64,000 bases of DNA from Streptomyces sp. NBC_01445 (GTDB lineage Bacteria; Actinomycetota; Actinomycetes; Streptomycetales; Streptomycetaceae). Below are positions 1 to 9,059 of the stretch, one piece after another; within the stretch, counting starts at the first letter, position 1; each line of letters opens with the position of its first letter. Where the stretch lies: positions 62,001-126,000 of the forward strand of contig NZ_CP109485.1 of assembly GCF_035918235.1 (NCBI RefSeq), read 5' to 3'. The notes beneath the pieces were generated by a model, which made no database searches, had not been told where the DNA came from, and saw nothing but the letters and a program-made list of their open reading frames with translations. The position numbers were made by a program, and so were the translations under genes.

Positions 1-26
1 ACGCGCGTGACTGCGTCCGTTGCACG

Positions 27-120
27 GGGTGGAACTGCTCAGGCTGCAGCGGTAATGCGCACTGCGTTCCACCCTCAAGCACGGCTCCAGACAGTGCCCC
101 GTGCGGGCGCCCGTTCCACC
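27..120. repeat. GTGGAA/TTCCAC motif cluster, left copy
   Basis: The first 490 bases hold no convincing gene. GGGTGGAAC lies at 27-35, GTTCCACCC at 66-74 and GTTCCACC at 113-120, with a weaker GGGTGGAGG at 127. A further GTGGAAATT lies at 1303-1311, just after the first gene. The same core occurs in a denser palindromic cluster at 36.0-36.4 kb, on the other side of the transfer genes. They may be binding sites for an element-encoded regulator or partition protein; that role is inferred. Confidence 0.5.
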
Positions 121-490
121 TGCTCGGGTGGAGGGGGAACACGCCCCGTCGACCGGCCGCGCTCCACTGCGGTCTCGCTCCCTCAGACCACAGGGCGCGG
201 ACGGATGCCTGCCTCACCTCTGAGACCGGATCCCCGGCCTCCCCCGCCCTGTCCGTCTCGCGCTCCCTGACGGCGCATCGCCTGAATCGTGGCACGTTCC
301 CCGCACCCGACCAGGTCGGGCGGCTGCGCGAAGGGAGCGTCGGGTGCCTTGCGGTGCGCGGGTCACCGCGTTTCTGGGTGGGTCACTCTTTGGGCAAGCA
401 CCTGACCTGCACATTCGGGTAGTTGGGGTATTCGGCGGGGCATTGGGGCTGAGGAGAGTCCACGACACGCACTTGAAAAGGGGTCGTGTC

Positions 491-1294
491 GTGGGAGCTA
501 CGCAGCGGGTTTTCGTGGGACTGGACGTGGAGTGGGCGCTGGTGTGCGCCACCCCGGCGAACGGCGCCCTCGTGCGCGGCTGGATCGAGGAGGCCGGCGT
601 CGCCGCGGCCGGCGACCTGTCGCAGGAGCTGCGCGAGCTCGTCGCCTACCTCGCCGATCGGCGCGACGCCGCGTTCAGCGACCGATGGCTCATCGCTCTG
701 CTCGAGCGCGCCGCAGGCGAGGGACAACAAGCGCAGCTGGCCGCGCGCGTCATCGTGCAGGCGATGGTGCCTGGCATGGTGCGCCTGACGCAGTCGCTGC
801 TCACCCCGCGGCGCGACTTCGACGACGTGGCGCAGGTGGTGGTCGGCTGCCTGTACGTCGTCGCGCGGACCTTCCCGCTGCGCCGCCGTGCGAAGGTCGC
901 CGCGAACGTGATGCTGGAGACGCTGCACCACGCGACCCGGGAGCTTGGCTCGGACGAGGCGCGCGAGGTTCGTCTCGATGTTCTGTGGGACGTTGCGGCC
1001 TCCGACGACGATGTCGCCGACCGGGTCGCGCAGGACCTGCTGATCGAGCGGGGCCAGGCCCAACAGGTCGCCGACACGGCGGAATTGGATGGCGCCGAGG
1101 GCGAGCTGGTGGCGCTGCTGGCGTGGGGCGTCGATCACGGGTCTTTGCCACTGCAGCAGGCCCGCTCGGTCGTGAGCATGGTCCGCGAAGAAGCCGAGCG
1201 CACGGGTGCTGCGACGCCAGCCGCGCGCAAGCGCCGCTCGCGAGCGGTCAGATGGCTTGGGCCGGTGGCGGCCGAGTGGGTGCGCGCCGCGTGA
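491..1294 (+). CDS. Hypothetical helical protein, possibly sigma-like
   Basis: The protein has about 267 residues from GTG 491. That start is preceded by a purine-rich GAAAAGGGG and avoids an upstream extension with no coding character. It is predominantly alpha-helical, with a central stretch (DDVAQVVVGCLYVVARTFPL) reminiscent of sigma region 2 and a basic C-terminus containing KRRSRAVRWL. I do not recognise the family with certainty. A degenerate sigma-like or helix-turn-helix regulator is the most likely reading. It is the first gene upstream of the transfer operon, where a regulator is expected. Confidence 0.6.
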   Translation: MGATQRVFVGLDVEWALVCATPANGALVRGWIEEAGVAAAGDLSQELRELVAYLADRRDAAFSDRWLIALLERAAGEGQQAQLAARVIVQAMVPGMVRLTQSLLTPRRDFDDVAQVVVGCLYVVARTFPLRRRAKVAANVMLETLHHATRELGSDEAREVRLDVLWDVAASDDDVADRVAQDLLIERGQAQQVADTAELDGAEGELVALLAWGVDHGSLPLQQARSVVSMVREEAERTGAATPAARKRRSRAVRWLGPVAAEWVRAA

Positions 1295-1414
1295 TGCGAA
1301 GCGTGGAAATTGGTGCGCCCCTGGCGGTCACGTTTTGCGGGGTGCGGCTCCTTGGGGTGTGTACGGCGGCGAAAGGTCTGCCGAACACTCCGACTTGAGG
1401 GAGGAGCCGTGGCG

Positions 1415-1660
1415 ATGACGCACACGGCGAAGGCGTCAGCCGAGTGGGCAGATCTGGACCTACTCGCCGCGGCGCGGGGCCGGGTCCAGCGGCTGGTCGC
1501 TCTGCTGGAGACGCTGCCGTTCACGGAACAGACCGCTCGGATCGCGCGCGAGTACCTGACCGAGGCAGGCCCGGCGCGCGAGGCGTTCGACCGCTTCGCG
1601 CAGCTAGATACGGCCGAGCAGCAGCGGCAGCTGCTTCTGTGGCAGAGGGCGGCATCGTGA
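1415..1660 (+). CDS. Small helical hypothetical protein
   Basis: This 81-residue protein starts at ATG 1415, eight bases after a GAGGAG ribosome-binding site at 1401-1406. It appears to be all helix with no membrane segment or known motif. Its TGA overlaps the GTG of the TcpC-like gene (GTGA at 1657-1660), so it is probably the first cistron of the transfer operon and translationally coupled to it. No function can be assigned. Confidence 0.6.
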   Translation: MTHTAKASAEWADLDLLAAARGRVQRLVALLETLPFTEQTARIAREYLTEAGPAREAFDRFAQLDTAEQQRQLLLWQRAAS

Positions 1661-2727
1661 CGCGCCGCCGAAGGGAGCGTGCCCGGCAGTCCGGCGCCGA
1701 CGTCGCAGTGGACCAGGAACTGGACGAGCAGAGCGGTTGGTGGACCTCGCCGTCGACCGGGTCGGTCGCGGTGGCAACCAACGTCGTGCGGCGCCTGGTG
1801 TGGGCCCTGCTGATCTCCGGCCCGCTGCTGGGCGGCTGGGCAATCGTGTCGCAGCCGGCCGCGGGCGCTCACCCCGCCCCTGCCATGCAGTCCTCCAGCG
1901 GCGACACGGCGGGGCCCGGCGGGTTCGCGGAGATGTACGTCGCCGCGTTCCTCCGCGCCGGCGAAGGATCACAGGGCGAACTCGCCGCCTTCTACCCGCG
2001 GGCCGAAGACCTGGAACTGGGCGGCAAGCCCGACGCGGTACAGGTCGGCCAGATCGCCGCGGTGCGCATAACGGAGGTCGCTTCGGGACGGTACTGGTCG
2101 GTGACGGTCGCCGCCCGAGTCCTGGAGCCCGCGGCCAAGAACACGGCGAACTCCACCGCGAGACAGCAGCCGCTGATCCGCATGCGGTTCTTCCAAGTGC
2201 CCGTCGAGGCGGACCGGGACGGCGGCCCGCTGGCCGCGCTCGCGCTGCCCGCCGAGATCTCCGCCCCCACCGGCAGCGCGCCGAAGGCGAAGCTCGCGTA
2301 CGGCACGCCGCTACCGGCCCAGGCCGCCGACCCGGCCGTGGACACGCTGTCCGCCTTCTTCGCCGCCTACCTGTCCGGCAGAGGGGAGTTGGGGCGCTAC
2401 GTCTCGCCCGGTACCCACCTCTCACCGGTCAGACCCGCCCCGTACCGGTCGGCAACCGTCACGCAGGTCGCCATCGAGGCCGCTTTCCAGGACAGCGACG
2501 GCGACGGACGGATCGGTGCCCCGGCGGGCCGGGAGCGGCTGCGCCTGGCGGTCGACATCAAGGCCGCCCGCCCCGACGGCATCGCGCGGCCGCTGTCATA
2601 CGCGCTCACCCTGGCCGGCCGCGATGGCCGATGGGAGGTCGCCGCCCTGGACCCGACCCCCAAAGTCACCCTCCCCGACCTGCCCTCAACGTCGACGGCC
2701 TCGCCGTCCACCTCCCCTGCTCAGTAA
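1657..2727 (+). CDS. TcpC-like conjugal transfer protein (VirB8 type)
   Basis: The protein is about 356 residues. A basic cytoplasmic N-terminus (TRRRRERARQSG) is followed by one membrane helix near residues 48-68 and two alpha/beta domains of the NTF2-like fold found in TcpC of pCW3 and Orf13 of Tn916. The family forms the bitopic scaffold of Gram-positive type IV secretion systems, equivalent to VirB8. The start GTG 1657 overlaps the preceding stop. The C-terminus is rich in Ser, Thr and Pro. Its position ahead of TcpE, VirB4 and the channel protein matches other actinobacterial transfer operons. The assignment rests on topology, length and context. Confidence 0.8.
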   Translation: MTRRRRERARQSGADVAVDQELDEQSGWWTSPSTGSVAVATNVVRRLVWALLISGPLLGGWAIVSQPAAGAHPAPAMQSSSGDTAGPGGFAEMYVAAFLRAGEGSQGELAAFYPRAEDLELGGKPDAVQVGQIAAVRITEVASGRYWSVTVAARVLEPAAKNTANSTARQQPLIRMRFFQVPVEADRDGGPLAALALPAEISAPTGSAPKAKLAYGTPLPAQAADPAVDTLSAFFAAYLSGRGELGRYVSPGTHLSPVRPAPYRSATVTQVAIEAAFQDSDGDGRIGAPAGRERLRLAVDIKAARPDGIARPLSYALTLAGRDGRWEVAALDPTPKVTLPDLPSTSTASPSTSPAQ

Positions 2728-2739
2728 GGAGAAGCCCTC

Positions 2740-3096
2740 ATGTACTCCACTCCGTTGGCCGCGGTCGGCATCATCGACGACTTCACCGGCATGGGAAAAG
2801 ACCTCAAGACCCTGCTCACTGTGGTCGTCCTCGGCATCATCTACGTGGGCAGTATCGGTGCGACCTGGGCCGCGACCCGCTCCATGCTCAAGGCCTTCGT
2901 CGCCGCCGTGGGCGGAGCGATCGTGATGGGTGTCATCGCCTCCCAGACGGTGCTCAGCAACAAGACGGCCGAAGAGCTGAAGAAGGACCACACCGTCGGC
3001 CAGGGCGAGGCGGTCGTCCGCGTGATCGCCGCTCCCGAGCCCATCGTGTTCACCGCTTCGACTGCGGGCCGTGTGCATCTGGGTCGGGACGCATGA
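2740..3096 (+). CDS. Small two-helix membrane protein of the transfer operon
   Basis: The protein has 118 residues with a strong AAGGAG ribosome-binding site at 2728-2733. Two hydrophobic helices (about residues 25-45 and 48-68) joined by a short loop are followed by a polar tail. This is the topology of VirB2/TrbC pilin-like subunits, although sequence alone does not prove homology. Its TGA overlaps the next ATG (ATGA at 3093). It is a candidate structural membrane subunit of the secretion channel. Confidence 0.7.
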   Translation: MYSTPLAAVGIIDDFTGMGKDLKTLLTVVVLGIIYVGSIGATWAATRSMLKAFVAAVGGAIVMGVIASQTVLSNKTAEELKKDHTVGQGEAVVRVIAAPEPIVFTASTAGRVHLGRDA

Positions 3097-3662
3097 GCTC
3101 CGCAGCCGAGGAGGATCTCGTCGGCCGCTGCTACACCAAGGCCCGCCGCCACCCGAGCATGATCGGCCAGTGGGAGGGACGCCGGCTGTGGGGCGGCCCG
3201 TACAGCGTGCCGCAGTTCATCACCATGGGCGTCGTCTTCGCGGTCATGATCGTCGCTCTGGTCGCCGTGCCCAGTCTGTGGTCGACGTTTGGGCTCTTCA
3301 ACCTCGTCGCCCTGGCCCTGGTCCCTTATCTCGCCTCGTTGCTGGTGCGCCGCCTGCACATCGACGGCCGGCACCCGTTCGCGGCGTTGGCGAGCGCGGC
3401 GGGCCTGGTGGCAGGCGGGCAGCGGCCCCGGCTCGGTGGCCGGCAGCTGCGGCGGATCACCACGCAGCCGCTGCAGGGCACCGTCACCCTCACCGCGCAG
3501 GCACCAAAGCGGCGCGCGGCCGCATCTGCTGTGCCCTCGGAGATGCACGTCCTCGTACGACGCCCGTCGCGGCGCGCGACCACCACGCCCGTAGGTACCG
3601 CCTCCACCGCGCTCGCCCAGCTCGCGACCCACCGCTCAAGCGCTTCGAGGGAGCAGCGATGA
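3093..3662 (+). CDS. TcpE-like conjugal transfer membrane protein
   Basis: The protein is about 189 residues. The N-terminal soluble stretch contains GRRLWGGPYSVPQ, which resembles the conserved start of TcpE-family proteins. Two membrane helices follow (about residues 47-64 and 70-88), then a basic Ala/Arg-rich tail. TcpE is a membrane component of Gram-positive conjugation channels, usually encoded next to the VirB4-like ATPase as here. Both ends are coupled to neighbours by ATGA overlaps. The basic tail has no clear counterpart in short TcpE proteins. Confidence 0.75.
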   Translation: MSSAAEEDLVGRCYTKARRHPSMIGQWEGRRLWGGPYSVPQFITMGVVFAVMIVALVAVPSLWSTFGLFNLVALALVPYLASLLVRRLHIDGRHPFAALASAAGLVAGGQRPRLGGRQLRRITTQPLQGTVTLTAQAPKRRAAASAVPSEMHVLVRRPSRRATTTPVGTASTALAQLATHRSSASREQR

Positions 3663-3883
3663 ACACCCCCGAACTCACCCCTGGGCCAGACAAGGCCGTG
3701 CACGTCGTGCGCGACGAGTGCTGGGAACTGATGAACCGGCCCCCGGAATTCACCACCGCCCAGGCCGTCTTCCCCGGTCTGCTCGCGCGCGGCAGGAGCC
3801 TGCCGATGCGCCTGCACCTTGCCCTTCTGCAGTCGGGCCGCGTTCTCGGGCAGTCGGCTCCGCAGCGCGAGGAGGGGGAGTAG
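3659..3883 (+). CDS. Small hypothetical protein of the transfer operon
   Basis: This 74-residue soluble protein starts at ATG 3659, overlapping the TcpE stop, and ends two bases before the GTG of the VirB4-like gene. It has no recognised domain. Tight coupling on both sides argues that it is a real cistron, perhaps an accessory of the ATPase. Confidence 0.6.
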   Translation: MNTPELTPGPDKAVHVVRDECWELMNRPPEFTTAQAVFPGLLARGRSLPMRLHLALLQSGRVLGQSAPQREEGE

Positions 3884-3885
3884 GC

Positions 3886-6513
3886 GTGAAGATGCCGATT
3901 AGGCACGTGGCCGGGAACGTCGTGTGGAGCGTGCACGGCACGGTGTGGGCGCTGTACCGGGTGCAGGGAGTGGACCAGGTCCACGCCAGCAAGACCGCGA
4001 AGCTGCGCCGTCTGAAGGCGCTCGAGGCGCTGGTGAAGAAGCTGGTGGGCGAGTCGATGTGGCTCTCTCTGTGTCCGCAGGTCGACCCGCGCGCGGTGGT
4101 GCGGGCGATGACCGAGGACATCGACATGGCGGCCAGCGACGAATACACGCAGGTCGCCCACCGGGTCCTCGACAGGTTGGAGGGCCTGGAGCTGACCGGG
4201 CGCACCGACTGGCTCGCCGTCCCGCTGCCCGCAGTCGGTCGCCGTCAGCGCCTGGCGGACATGGCGGGCGCGGCGAAAGGCGAAGTCGCCCTGCAGCTCG
4301 GTCTGTTGCCCGCGCCGATCAGCCGGCAGGAAGAAGGACGCCGGCTGGCGCAGGGGGCGCAGATGGCGGCGACGTGGCCGGGCACGGTGGCGGTGCGTCC
4401 GGCGAGCGAGGCGGAGATCCTGTGGATCTACGGGCACTCGGCGCGGCGCGGGGTGCTGGAGCCGCTGCTGCCCACCCCCGACGCGCTACGCGGGCTCGTC
4501 AACCGCGGCCGCACGGTCGCCGCGCTCGGCCAGGCCGTGCTCACCGAGGGGGCCATCGACGGCGCCCTCGCCGACGAGGGGGAGCGGCGCGGCCCGGGCG
4601 TATTCAAGCGCAGGTGGCTGGAGGTCGCCACCGAACACGGCGCCTCCTACCAGTCGTTCTTGACGCTTTCCGAGATGCCGGAGGCATTCCGCTTCCCCGG
4701 CTCGGAGTACCTGGCCGCACTGGACACCTTCGGCTTCCCCGTCGACTGGGTGGTGCGCCTGAACGTCACCCCCGGGGCGGTCGCCGAGGCCAAGACCCGT
4801 CGCAAGGCCCGCGACCTGGCGGGCCAGCCCGAGGAGTGGGCGCACGATCCGGCCGGGGTGCCAGCCTCGATCGGAAAGGCATCGGACAGCCTGGCGGAGA
4901 ACCGGGAGCGGCTGACCGCGTCCAAGGGCGAAGTCGACGTGCGGGCCATGGTCGCCTTCTGCGTCTGGGGAGCGGGCCCGCAGGAGGTGGAACAGCGGGC
5001 CGGACAGCTCACTGCGGAGTTCGGCGGCGACGACTACACCCTGGACCGGCCGCTCGGCGACCAGGAACACCTCTTCTACGGGATGCTGCCCGGCGCCCGC
5101 ACCCCGCAGGCCATGGCCTCCTACGCCCAGTACCTACTCGCCCGCGACTTCTGCATGGCCGGACCATGGGCGGCGACCGAACTCGGCGACGAGCGCGGCC
5201 CGCTGTACGGGTGGCAACTGACCGGCGGCGGCGCCCGCCCCGTGCTGATGGACTTCACACGCGGCCCAATGAAGCGGACCTCCGCCTCGGCGGCGTTCCT
5301 CGGCGAGCTCGGCGGCGGCAAGTCGTACGCGATGAAGTGCGCCGTCTACTGGACACTCGCCGCAGGCCGCAAGAAGGGGGCGCCGGGTAGTCGCGGTCGC
5401 ACGGTGATCGTGGACCGCACCCCGAAGCAGGAGTGGCTGCGCTTCGCGCGTGCCTGCCCCGGACGCACCGAGCTGATCACCACCGACAGCAGCGCCGCCG
5501 TCTGCCTCGACCCCTTTCGGGTGTTCACGCAGCAGCGCGGACAGGCGTCGGTCGACATCTCCGAGGCCCAGCGGCGCTGCGAGTCCTTTCTGCACATGCT
5601 GCTGGGCATCCAGTCGATGGACGAGGCAGGCGATGTCCTGTCCGAGGCCGTCGCACACGTCCTGGCAAGCACGAAGCCGAGCATGCGCGCCCTGATGGCG
5701 CACCTGACCGAGCGCGGCGTACGCGACGACGACCCGACCTGCCGGTCCTTGGCCCGCAAGCTGAACATGCACGCCCGCCGCGACATCGCGCGTGCAGTCT
5801 TCGACGAGAGCCTGCCGGTCATCGACACCGACGCCGACTCCGTGGTGTTCTCCGTCGCTCAGCTGGCACTGCCCAAGAAGTGGGAGCTGGAGCCGGGCCA
5901 TTTCGAACGGCTCAGCCCGGAGAAGGTGTTCGGGCGTGCGGCCCTGTATCTGATCGCGGCGATCTGCCGGCACATCGCTTTCGACCCGCGCCACGAAGCG
6001 GAGTTCTGCCAGGTCGTGTGGGACGAGTGCTGGTGGCTCACCTCCGCGCCCGAAGGCCTGGACCTCCTCCTGGAGCTGGTGCGCGACGGCCGCAAGCACA
6101 ACGCCGGCGTGCTGGTGGGCAGCCACGACCCCGACGACATCGGCCCCGACACGGAAGTCGGCCGCATCGTGCGCGGCCTGTTCCCCCGCCGGCACCTGTT
6201 CCGCCAGACCAACATGGAACTGGCCCGCCGCGGCCTGGACTTCCTCGACCTCGACACAGGCGACCCCGAACTGCTGGAGATGGTCACCACCCGGCTCTCC
6301 CCGCTGGACGAGTCCGACGTGGTGCAGGCACAGCGGGCCGGTGAGTGCCTGGTGCGCGACCTGTTCGGTCGGATCGGTGCGATGCGCGTGCAGGTGCCGC
6401 TCGACCCGGCGCTGGCCGACGTCATCCACTCCGACCCCGAACAGGCCCGAGCCGAGGAAGGCCCGGGCGGCGAAGGGCTGGTCGCGGACGGAATGGAGGC
6501 GGTGACGGCATGA
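3886..6513 (+). CDS. VirB4-like conjugation ATPase
   Basis: The protein is about 875 residues from GTG 3886, which follows a GGAGGGGGAG ribosome-binding site. The N-terminal half resembles the VirB4 scaffold domain. The C-terminal motor domain carries Walker A GELGGGKS near residue 475 and Walker B VVWDECWW near residue 711, followed by a SHDPDD segment. VirB4 proteins energise pilus and channel assembly and substrate transfer in type IV secretion. Length and domain order fit the family. It is flanked by TcpE and a polytopic channel protein, and its stop overlaps the next start (ATGA at 6510). Confidence 0.92.
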   Translation: MKMPIRHVAGNVVWSVHGTVWALYRVQGVDQVHASKTAKLRRLKALEALVKKLVGESMWLSLCPQVDPRAVVRAMTEDIDMAASDEYTQVAHRVLDRLEGLELTGRTDWLAVPLPAVGRRQRLADMAGAAKGEVALQLGLLPAPISRQEEGRRLAQGAQMAATWPGTVAVRPASEAEILWIYGHSARRGVLEPLLPTPDALRGLVNRGRTVAALGQAVLTEGAIDGALADEGERRGPGVFKRRWLEVATEHGASYQSFLTLSEMPEAFRFPGSEYLAALDTFGFPVDWVVRLNVTPGAVAEAKTRRKARDLAGQPEEWAHDPAGVPASIGKASDSLAENRERLTASKGEVDVRAMVAFCVWGAGPQEVEQRAGQLTAEFGGDDYTLDRPLGDQEHLFYGMLPGARTPQAMASYAQYLLARDFCMAGPWAATELGDERGPLYGWQLTGGGARPVLMDFTRGPMKRTSASAAFLGELGGGKSYAMKCAVYWTLAAGRKKGAPGSRGRTVIVDRTPKQEWLRFARACPGRTELITTDSSAAVCLDPFRVFTQQRGQASVDISEAQRRCESFLHMLLGIQSMDEAGDVLSEAVAHVLASTKPSMRALMAHLTERGVRDDDPTCRSLARKLNMHARRDIARAVFDESLPVIDTDADSVVFSVAQLALPKKWELEPGHFERLSPEKVFGRAALYLIAAICRHIAFDPRHEAEFCQVVWDECWWLTSAPEGLDLLLELVRDGRKHNAGVLVGSHDPDDIGPDTEVGRIVRGLFPRRHLFRQTNMELARRGLDFLDLDTGDPELLEMVTTRLSPLDESDVVQAQRAGECLVRDLFGRIGAMRVQVPLDPALADVIHSDPEQARAEEGPGGEGLVADGMEAVTA

Positions 6514-9059
6514 CCATTCGGCGGGGACGTTTCCGTGGGTTCACAGGTGTGCGGCGTCATCTGGCGGGCGGGCTACTGCTCGTCATCACAGCGCTGGCCA
6601 TGATGATGCTGCTCGCGCCCCGGGTCGGCGCCGCCCCCGGGGACCCCACGCCAACGCCGTCCCCGTCGGCGTCGTTCCCGAAGTACGAGCCGGGCCTGGA
6701 ACCGACCGCCCCCGGGCTGCTGCCTCCCGAGTCCGTCCACCCCACCGCCCCCAAGGACAAAGACAAGACCGGCCGCACAGCGAAGGACGGCAAGAAGAAG
6801 GACACCGACAAGCAGCCGTCCGCGAAGGAGAAGAAGGCGGCTGCGCAGGAGAAGCTGCGCCGCGAGATGCGGCAGCGGGTCAAGGAGTACAAGGCCAAGC
6901 ACGGCGACGGCGGCGTCCTCAACGCGTTCGAGGTCACCGACGAGAAGGGCCTGCCGGTATCGGCGTACCGGATCGTCTCTGCCACCGGTGGCGTCACTGA
7001 TTTCTCGGGCGAGCTCCAACAACTTGCCACGCAGTTCCTGTTCGAGCTCACCAAGTGGGTCGTGGCGTTCGGCTGCTGGCTGATCTCCTGGGCCCTGTCC
7101 TGGGCTTTGGCCTCCCTGTTCCTCAAGCCGGCCATGAAGCTGTCGGACGCCCTGTACAACCAGACGCTCGTCCAGCTCGGCGTGCCGGGCCTGCTGATGG
7201 CCTACTCCGGCGTGGTCGCGTTCTGGAACATCACCTTCGGCAGGACCTCCCGCGGCTGGGGCGAGATCGCCGCCTCCACCGTGATCGGCGCGCTCGCCGT
7301 GTCTACGCTCGCCGCTCCCCCGCAGCTGCTTCTCGGCCAGCAGGACGGTGCCGTCGGCAAGGCCCGCGATCTCGGCATCGCCATCTACGCGATCACCACC
7401 GGCCACGAGGACGCGCTGTCGAGGGCCGGGCAGATCACCGAGCCCAAGGCCCGGGAACTCACCCGCACTGTCACCGACGGGATCGTCGAGGCGTTCGTAG
7501 TGCGCCCCGCGTTCCTGCTCTCCTACAACCAGCAGCTCAGCGACAACTGCGTTGATCTGTACAGCGACTCCCGCGTTAAGCAGGCCTTCTTCAACGAACA
7601 GGTCGACAAGACCAAGGAGCTCATTCAGAAGAACCCGTCCGGGTTCGGGTGGGTGCCCAACCCTGTCCAGGGCCTCCCGGACGCTCTCACCGACAAGGCG
7701 ACCGACTACGTCGCCAACGACCTGCTCGGCCTCAACCCCAACAGCGACTTCGAGAAGGCCTGCGTCAAGGACGCGGCCACAGCGAAGAGGACCGGCTGGG
7801 ACAAGGTCGGCGGGGCGCTGTTCATCCTCATCGCCGCGGTCCTGATGACGGTGCTGCTGCTCATGACCGCGTTCCTCTACCTGTCCACGCAGATGCGTCT
7901 GGTCATCGAGGCGGTGCTGGCACGGGTCGCCCTCGCAGCGGGCATCATGCCCGGCCCCGGCCGGGCATGGCTGTGGGAACGGGCCACGAACATCGTGCGC
8001 CTGCTCGGACTCCTGGTCGCCTTGGTCACCGGCCTGGCCATCGCCGTCACCCTGGTGACTGCACTGCTGAACGCGCCCTTCGGCGACAACGCCGGGGCGC
8101 TGCCCGCCCGGTTCGTCGCGGTCGACGTTTCCGTCATCGCCTGCTTCATGTTCCGCAAGCGCATCACCCAGCGGTCCAAGGCCTGGGCCATGAACGCCCG
8201 CACCCGCCTGGCGGGCAGCCCGCTTGGCGGCAGCGCCCCCGCCGCGATGAACCAGGACGCAGGCCGCAAGCGGTCGCTGGCCGCGACGCTGGCCACTACC
8301 GCCCTGATGGTCGGCGCGATATCCGCGACCGGCGGGGCAGCCGCCGGCGGCGTGGGCGCTCGCTCTTTGATGTCGTTGGGCGGGCGCGGGGCCACGTCAC
8401 TGGCCGGACGGCTGGGCACCCGCCTGGCCGTGCGCGGCACTACCGCCATGGCCAAGGGCGCCACCAAGGCCGTCGCCGGAGGTGCGAAAGCCGCGTACGG
8501 GGCAGGCAAGTTCGGGCTCAAGTACACCCTCGGCGCGCCCGTCTACCTGCCACAAGCCGCCCGCGCCGCACACACGGCGATCAAGGCCGCCCCGGGCAAT
8601 ATGGTGCGCTCCGCCGCGCAGCTGCGCTCCCGTCTCACCCAGCCCGTGACCCGGCAGCTGCCCGCCGTCCGCGACTTCTCCCAGACGTACTGGAACAACG
8701 TCGGCGGCCGCTGGGCCGGCAACAAGATCCGCATGCACCGCGGGCTGCCGCCCCGCCCGCACCCGCGCACCCCGCCCCGCGTCATCAACCGGCCCCTTGT
8801 TCCTTCCCCCGCCGTGCGTCACTCCTCGGCCGCCACCACGACGGCGGCCCCTCGGCCGCGGCGAGTGCCCCGGCCTGTGCCGCAGCCAGCCGCGTCCACG
8901 CAGCAGCAGGCCCTGCGCCAGCGGCTGTACCGGATGACGACGGACACGGCCCGCACGCACGGCCCCGCGCCCAGTGCGGAGCCTCAGTCTTCTGTGGCCC
9001 CCGCCGGGCCCCGGCCCCGGACGCCGCGGCCCGCGCCGGCCCGCCGGAGGACGCCGTGA
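6510..9059 (+). CDS. VirB6/TrbL-like polytopic channel protein
   Basis: The protein has 849 residues. A signal-like hydrophobic segment (residues 18-45) precedes a Pro/Thr-rich and then Lys-rich extracytoplasmic linker. Several membrane helices follow between about residues 185 and 560. The C-terminal third is cytoplasmic, rich in Ala/Gly and then Pro/Arg. This layout matches the VirB6/TrbL-type subunits of Gram-positive conjugation systems, which form the translocation path in the cytoplasmic membrane. It sits directly between the VirB4-like and VirB1-like genes with overlapping stops and starts. The long C-terminal tail has no recognised domain. Confidence 0.85.
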   Translation: MTIRRGRFRGFTGVRRHLAGGLLLVITALAMMMLLAPRVGAAPGDPTPTPSPSASFPKYEPGLEPTAPGLLPPESVHPTAPKDKDKTGRTAKDGKKKDTDKQPSAKEKKAAAQEKLRREMRQRVKEYKAKHGDGGVLNAFEVTDEKGLPVSAYRIVSATGGVTDFSGELQQLATQFLFELTKWVVAFGCWLISWALSWALASLFLKPAMKLSDALYNQTLVQLGVPGLLMAYSGVVAFWNITFGRTSRGWGEIAASTVIGALAVSTLAAPPQLLLGQQDGAVGKARDLGIAIYAITTGHEDALSRAGQITEPKARELTRTVTDGIVEAFVVRPAFLLSYNQQLSDNCVDLYSDSRVKQAFFNEQVDKTKELIQKNPSGFGWVPNPVQGLPDALTDKATDYVANDLLGLNPNSDFEKACVKDAATAKRTGWDKVGGALFILIAAVLMTVLLLMTAFLYLSTQMRLVIEAVLARVALAAGIMPGPGRAWLWERATNIVRLLGLLVALVTGLAIAVTLVTALLNAPFGDNAGALPARFVAVDVSVIACFMFRKRITQRSKAWAMNARTRLAGSPLGGSAPAAMNQDAGRKRSLAATLATTALMVGAISATGGAAAGGVGARSLMSLGGRGATSLAGRLGTRLAVRGTTAMAKGATKAVAGGAKAAYGAGKFGLKYTLGAPVYLPQAARAAHTAIKAAPGNMVRSAAQLRSRLTQPVTRQLPAVRDFSQTYWNNVGGRWAGNKIRMHRGLPPRPHPRTPPRVINRPLVPSPAVRHSSAATTTAAPRPRRVPRPVPQPAASTQQQALRQRLYRMTTDTARTHGPAPSAEPQSSVAPAGPRPRTPRPAPARRRTP

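Noticed and set aside
383..1138. Minus-strand frame opposite the first gene
   Set aside because: His/Gln/Arg-rich shadow composition typical of the antisense of high-GC genes; no start site.
1737..3662. A 641-residue frame covering the TcpC, small membrane protein and TcpE genes
   Set aside because: Only the last third (TcpE-like) has real coding character; upstream is an out-of-frame Arg/Pro-rich shadow.
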